Positions 6,171 to 9,472 of a stretch of DNA of 9,472 nt are shown in pieces. Position numbers and translations under genes: made by a program. The DNA is taken from assembly GCA_017860075.1 (NCBI GenBank), contig JAFNAH010000125.1, positions 1 to 9,472 of the forward strand. Reading direction: 5' to 3'. This stretch comes from Acidobacteriota bacterium (GTDB lineage Bacteria; Acidobacteriota; UBA6911). Below the pieces are notes generated by a model. The model saw only the letters and a program-made list of their open reading frames with translations. It was not told the DNA's origin and ran no database searches. The stretch's first letter is position 1; the number at the start of each line of letters is the position of its first letter.

Positions 6171-7080
6171 TCGTCTTCCTTTCCCCGGTTGTGCGCACCG
6201 GCAATACTATGGTGAATGTGGCGCCGCGGCCGGCCCCGCCATCCAATTCAATTCTGCCGCCGTGAGACTGCACTATCCTGTTGCTGATGGACAAACCCAG
6301 TCCCGTGCCTTCTCCGGCCTTCTTGGTGGTGAATCCCGAGTCGAACACTCTCGAGACCAGCTCGGTCGGGATCCCGCTTCCGCTGTCTGAGATTGATATC
6401 CTGACCATGTCCCGGTCGCGGGACGTCCTGATCCGGATTTCTCCCGGTCCCGTGATTGCCTGGGCGGCGTTGACGAGCAGGTTCATGAAGACCTGGTTCA
6501 GCTGGTCCGGGTAACATTCGATTTCGGGAAGGTCGCCATACTCTTTGACAACCTTGATCCTGCCCTTCAATTCGTGAGCGACGAGAGCGAGAGTGCTTTC
6601 GATGACCGCGTGCAAGTCGGCTTTCTGCATGCGCAGGTCGTCATGGCGCGCAAACCCGCGCAGGGCGCCGACGAGCCTGAGGATCCTGTCGCAGGCAAGC
6701 CTGCTCGTGCGCAGCGACTCGGCCGCTATGGAGAGCGCTTCCTCGAATCGCCGGCGGGCGGGAGAGGACTCATCAGGGAACTCGGATACGATCAGTCCGC
6801 TCAGTTTCTGCAAAACCAGCGCAATGGTGTCCGTGTTGCTGCTGACGCTTGCCAGCGGGGTATTCATCTCGTGGGCGATGCCTGCGACCAGGTTGCCCAG
6901 CTCGGCCATCTTTTCGGCCTGGGCGAGCCGCGCTCTGGATTCGCGCAGAAGGCCCTCGACTTCGTCCAGCCTGCCGGGCAGGTTGCTTCCGTCCCCCGGG
7001 AGGGGCACTTCTTTCCCACCCCCCCTCGTGGACACCGGCTGATTGCGCCGGTCCGGCCGATGATCCCCGTCACCCTGCAT
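6160..7080 (-). CDS. Cytosolic two-component sensor histidine kinase
   Basis: A 306-residue histidine kinase with no membrane segment and no recognisable sensor domain; a short variable N-terminus leads into a helical stretch (about 36-60). The dimerisation/phosphoacceptor motif GIAHEMNTP places the phosphorylated His at 70. The catalytic ATPase domain shows the N box (NQVFMNLLVNAAQAI, Asn200/Asn204), G1 (DSGSGIP, Asp232), an F-box-like VFDSGFTTK and G2 (GEGTGLGLSI). This arrangement resembles NtrB/HPK4-type kinases, which often take their input from a separate protein. It starts one base after the stop of the cyclic-nucleotide-binding protein gene and overlaps the response regulator start, so the three are translationally coupled. 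The likely input is the upstream cNMP-binding protein, by context only. Confidence 0.93.
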   Translation of the reverse strand: MQGDGDHRPDRRNQPVSTRGGGKEVPLPGDGSNLPGRLDEVEGLLRESRARLAQAEKMAELGNLVAGIAHEMNTPLASVSSNTDTIALVLQKLSGLIVSEFPDESSPARRRFEEALSIAAESLRTSRLACDRILRLVGALRGFARHDDLRMQKADLHAVIESTLALVAHELKGRIKVVKEYGDLPEIECYPDQLNQVFMNLLVNAAQAITGPGEIRIRTSRDRDMVRISISDSGSGIPTELVSRVFDSGFTTKKAGEGTGLGLSISNRIVQSHGGRIELDGGAGRGATFTIVLPVRTTGERKTNEH

Positions 7081-7081
7081 G

Positions 7082-7507
7082 CTATGTTCCTACGGCGGTG
7101 GCCAGTCCCCTGATGCGCAGGACGAGATGTTTGAAGAGTCCCTGAATGATGTCGACGTGATCTGTCAGCACGTCATAGAAATCGTCGCGGGATATGAACA
7201 ATATCCGCGATTCCTCGAGGGTTGTGGCGGTGGCTATCCGCGGCTCATCGTCAAAGAGCGCCCAGACTCCAAACGAACCGTTGGCCCCGATGCGGTCGAT
7301 TTCTTCCTGTCCTCGCCGCATTGCCACAGAACCTGAGACTACGACGTAGAGACCGTCGGGAGCGTCATTCTCCCGGTAGAGAACCTGCCCGGGGCCGACG
7401 ACGTTCTCTTCGGCCAGAGCCGCAAAAAAGGACACCTGCTCGGCCGTGACGTGCGAAAAGAGGTCGATGTTCTGCAACAGAAGAACCCTTTCGATGATCG
7501 TCAACAT
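7082..7507 (-). CDS. Cyclic-nucleotide-binding (Crp-fold) domain protein
   Basis: A 141-residue protein made almost entirely of one cyclic-nucleotide-binding beta-barrel domain. It starts MLTIIERVLLLQNIDLFSHV, a family-typical lead-in helix before the domain. GQVLYRENDAPDGLYVVVSGSVAM is the first half of the barrel, and FGVWALFDDEPRIATATT is the phosphate-binding cassette region, where the usual FGE..LL..-PR..T is modified (Gly-Val-Trp replaces Gly-Glu-x), so cNMP binding is uncertain. There is no DNA-binding helix-turn-helix; the C-terminal helix could contact the kinase. The frame is open upstream to 7618 (TTG), but the ATG at 7507 has an AGGTG about ten bases before it and matches where the domain starts. 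First gene of the CNB-kinase-regulator operon; the function inferred is a soluble input module. Confidence 0.85.
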   Translation of the reverse strand: MLTIIERVLLLQNIDLFSHVTAEQVSFFAALAEENVVGPGQVLYRENDAPDGLYVVVSGSVAMRRGQEEIDRIGANGSFGVWALFDDEPRIATATTLEESRILFISRDDFYDVLTDHVDIIQGLFKHLVLRIRGLATAVGT

Positions 7508-7605
7508 GGCGTCTTGCACCTGCCGTTTCCCACGCCGATATAGGGCGGTCCACCGTTGCGCTCTAGCATACACAGGCACGAGCGAGGGTAGGTAGACAAA
7601 AATCA

Positions 7606-7633
7606 GATCGGCGGACAAAGTGACGTGCCGATC
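7606..7633. promoter_or_regulatory. Inverted repeat in the divergent intergenic region
   Basis: GATCGGC (7606-7612) and GCCGATC (7627-7633) form perfect 7-bp arms separated by 14 bases, placed between the divergently transcribed signalling operon and the methyltransferase gene. It could be an operator shared by both. I found no strong -35/-10 pair on either strand in this 200-base gap. Confidence 0.35.
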
Positions 7634-7714
7634 GCCGGAAAAGTAGTAAGCTCTTGGCAGGCACTTGCAGGACCCGATGTGCGAAAACTGATTTCAAAGG
7701 AGACTCCGGTGACC

Positions 7715-8569
7715 ATGCGGAACAGGCTCTCAGTCGCTGTCTGCGCATTGACTGCGCTTTTATCGGTTCTGCCGCTGTCGCCAGCTGCGTCGGCGCGCGG
7801 GATCGCCCAGCAATATCAGCCCGAGGTGGGCCAGGAGGGCAAGGATGTGGTGTGGGTGCCTACGCCCGAGACCCTCGTCGCGAAGATGCTCGACCTGGCG
7901 AAGGTTACGCCCGATGATTATGTTATGGACCTGGGTTCGGGGGATGGGAGGATCGTGATCGCGGCCGCCAAGCGCGGAGCGAGAGCTACTGGTATCGAGT
8001 ACAATCCTGACATGGTGGCGCTCTCCAGGCTCAACGCCGAGAAGGCAGGCGTCTCCGGCAAAGCAAGCTTCACGCAGGCCGACATCTTCCAGGCCGACCT
8101 CAGCCAGGCCACGGTGCTTACCATGTACCTCCTGCCCGACCTGAACCTCAAGCTGCGACCCAGGATCCTTGAGCTCAGGGCCGGTACGCGGGTGGTAACC
8201 AACGCCTTCACCATGGGGGACTGGGATCCCGACGGTACAGCGGAAATCGACGGCCGCACGGCTTACCTGTGGATTGTCCCGGCCAAGGTCGCCGGCACCT
8301 GGAACTGGCAGACGCCGTCCGGCAAGGCCGAGCTCACACTCAGGCAGACTTACCAGAAGATAGACGGCAGCCTGAAGGTGGGCGGCAGCGTCCTGTCCCT
8401 TCAGGACGCGAGGTTGCAGGGCGTTCAGATCAGCTTCGCCGTCAAGGAGGGCAACCCGTCGATGCGCAAGTATTCGGGCCGCGTCAGCGGCAATATGATC
8501 GCCGGCAGCGCGAAACTCGGCGACGAGCCGGGGCGCCGATGGACTGCCCAACGCCGCCCGGACAAATAG
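7715..8569 (+). CDS. Exported SAM-dependent methyltransferase-like protein with C-terminal beta domain
   Basis: Class I methyltransferase-like protein, 284 residues. Motif I is DLGSGDGR (72-79), followed by GIEYNPDM (93-100) with the acidic residue expected to hold the SAM ribose, QADIF (121-125), and [16 protein letters not shown] (136-151). The [11 protein letters not shown] lead-in and the LLP-x-x-N-LKLRP pattern resemble the FAM173/ATPSCKMT-like lysine methyltransferase group. Residues 1-27 ([20 protein letters not shown], then LSPAASA) look like a cleavable signal peptide. Residues about 190-284 are beta-rich with [11 protein letters not shown], with no family I recognise. AAAGGAGA (7696-7703) precedes either the ATG at 7715 or a GTG at 7709, two codons earlier; both are acceptable. 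Catalysis outside the cytoplasm would be puzzling, since SAM is cytoplasmic. The substrate is unknown. Confidence 0.85.
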   Translation: MRNRLSVAVCALTALLSVLPLSPAASARGIAQQYQPEVGQEGKDVVWVPTPETLVAKMLDLAKVTPDDYVMDLGSGDGRIVIAAAKRGARATGIEYNPDMVALSRLNAEKAGVSGKASFTQADIFQADLSQATVLTMYLLPDLNLKLRPRILELRAGTRVVTNAFTMGDWDPDGTAEIDGRTAYLWIVPAKVAGTWNWQTPSGKAELTLRQTYQKIDGSLKVGGSVLSLQDARLQGVQISFAVKEGNPSMRKYSGRVSGNMIAGSAKLGDEPGRRWTAQRRPDK

Positions 8570-8575
8570 ATGCGA

Positions 8576-8605
8576 GGAGGGTCCGCCGCGCCGCACCCGC
8601 CTTTT
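8576..8605 (+). terminator. Probable intrinsic terminator after the methyltransferase gene
   Basis: GGAGGGT (8576-8582) pairs with ACCCGCC (8595-8601) apart from one internal A/G mismatch, around a 12-base GC loop, followed directly by TTTT (8602-8605). It sits six bases after the stop codon and just before the convergent topoisomerase gene ends. Confidence 0.5.
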
Positions 8606-8614
8606 GAGCAGGCT

Positions 8615-9472
8615 TCAAGGAAGAAACCGTTCCGGGTGCTTCAGCTTCTCGGGCAGGTAGGTGTCTATGACGTAGTTCAGGCCGTGCTTCGCCAGCGCCT
8701 GCTGCTCGGCGCGTACCCCCATGCGCACGAGATACTCGATCGCACTGATCCAGTCCTTGTGATGGCGGATGAAGGGATCATTCTTGATAGCGTCCCGGGC
8801 ACGCTTCACGTCCACGTCTTTCAGAGGGTGCGTCGGCAGCTTGTAATCGACGATGTCTTTCGGCGTGATTCCGAGGAACTTCGCCTGCGGCACGCAGAAG
8901 AACTCGTTGAGGTGAGCGGCATTGCCCGATCCAACCTTCAGGGTCCTGTATATGTTGGTGATCCCGTATGGATCGCCGTCGACGAACACATAGACCGGGA
9001 TGCGCTTGAAATCGGCCAGGCGGCGGATGAACCGGCGGCAGGCTCGGGTCGGGACCCCGCCCATGCTGATGAGGATGCAATTGGCCTTCTTCCAGTAATT
9101 GTGCTTCACCAGTCTCTGGAACATGCCTGCAGTCTCGATCACCAGGATGAAGTCCGCATCGGTTTCATACTGCAGATGCTCGACCGAAATGGGAATGCTG
9201 TATGCGCCTGACCCGAACTTCGTGCAATCGATACGCAGCTCTTTGCCGGTGTCCCGATCGTGGTCGATCACGGTAAGGCGGCCTGCGACATCCCCTCCCT
9301 TTTCCTCGGGTATGAATCCCAGTTGCTCGCGGTTGACGCCGAAAAACGCCTCGACGTCGTCCATCACGGTGTCGGATTCGGGCTGTTCGGTGAACCGGGC
9401 GTCTTCCCAGTTCTTCGAAACGTAATACGCCTCTCTCTTGGTGGCGATGTCGTCGCTTTCGACCAGTTCCTT
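8615..9472 (-). CDS. top6A: DNA topoisomerase VI subunit A (Spo11-like), 5'-partial
   Basis: DNA-cleaving subunit of the type IIB topoisomerase VI heterotetramer, which passes duplex DNA through a double-strand break with ATP hydrolysed by Top6B. The window shows 285 residues up to the natural stop at 8615; the frame is open to the right edge and the true start lies beyond it. Near the edge ATKREAYYVSKNW holds the catalytic tyrosine (one of the YY pair at visible residues 16-17). A conserved stretch EQPESDTVMDD and REQLGFIPEEKGG follows. The TOPRIM metal-binding domain has VIETAGMFQRL (Glu113) and VYVFVDGDPYGI (Asp165 and Asp167). Top6A is best known from archaea and plants and is patchy in bacteria. 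Top6B would be expected just outside the window on this strand. It converges on the methyltransferase gene. Confidence 0.95.
   Translation of the reverse strand, partial: KELVESDDIATKREAYYVSKNWEDARFTEQPESDTVMDDVEAFFGVNREQLGFIPEEKGGDVAGRLTVIDHDRDTGKELRIDCTKFGSGAYSIPISVEHLQYETDADFILVIETAGMFQRLVKHNYWKKANCILISMGGVPTRACRRFIRRLADFKRIPVYVFVDGDPYGITNIYRTLKVGSGNAAHLNEFFCVPQAKFLGITPKDIVDYKLPTHPLKDVDVKRARDAIKNDPFIRHHKDWISAIEYLVRMGVRAEQQALAKHGLNYVIDTYLPEKLKHPERFLP

Noticed and set aside
7508..7618. Longer N-terminus for the cyclic-nucleotide-binding protein from TTG at 7618
   Set aside because: TTG start without a ribosome binding site, extra residues lack family similarity, and it would cover the divergent intergenic region and inverted repeat.
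7625..7714. GTG at 7625 as the methyltransferase start
   Set aside because: It overlaps the inverted repeat and lies far upstream of the AAAGGAGA site; the signal peptide begins at 7715.

Overview
The window is about 60% GC, densely coded and clearly bacterial: Sec signal peptides, Shine-Dalgarno sequences, sigma70-like promoters and a cytosolic two-component kinase. The mix of families (LolA-like exported protein, DUF1573, YpfJ-type peptidase, bacterial topoisomerase VI, cyclic-nucleotide-binding protein next to a kinase) resembles soil or sediment Acidobacteriota and neighbouring phyla. That assignment is inference; there is no rRNA or other phylogenetic marker in the window.

Layout. 1-727 (-): 5' part of an aromatic amino acid (histidine-type) ammonia-lyase, broken by a small deletion plus frameshift and running off the left edge. 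728-1066: non-coding, with a long imperfect hairpin. 1067-1927 (-): ypfJ-type zinc metallopeptidase with a good promoter. 2061-3917 (-): unusual fusion of a DHH-phosphoesterase-like half to a CPBP-like membrane half. 4067-4876 (-): exported LolA-like protein. 5070-5768 (+): exported DUF1573 protein with an in-frame TGA. 5818-7507 (-): three-gene signalling operon (cyclic-nucleotide-binding protein, histidine kinase, response regulator), in which the regulator gene is broken. 7715-8569 (+): exported SAM-dependent methyltransferase-like protein. 8615-9472 (-): topoisomerase VI subunit A, running off the right edge.

The main discovery candidate is the DUF1573 gene. Two open stretches lie in one frame, separated only by a TGA that sits where the family has the first Cys of its Cys-Gly-Cys-Thr motif. 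No residues are missing around it. Twenty bases after the TGA is the GUC loop of a perfect 8-bp hairpin, matching the geometry of a bacterial SECIS element. A strong promoter precedes the gene. The best reading is an exported selenoprotein with a Sec-Gly-Cys redox motif.

By contrast, the lyase and the response regulator each lose conserved residues and change frame at one point. Two such lesions in 9.5 kb could be real decay or assembly error, and they are kept distinct from the TGA.
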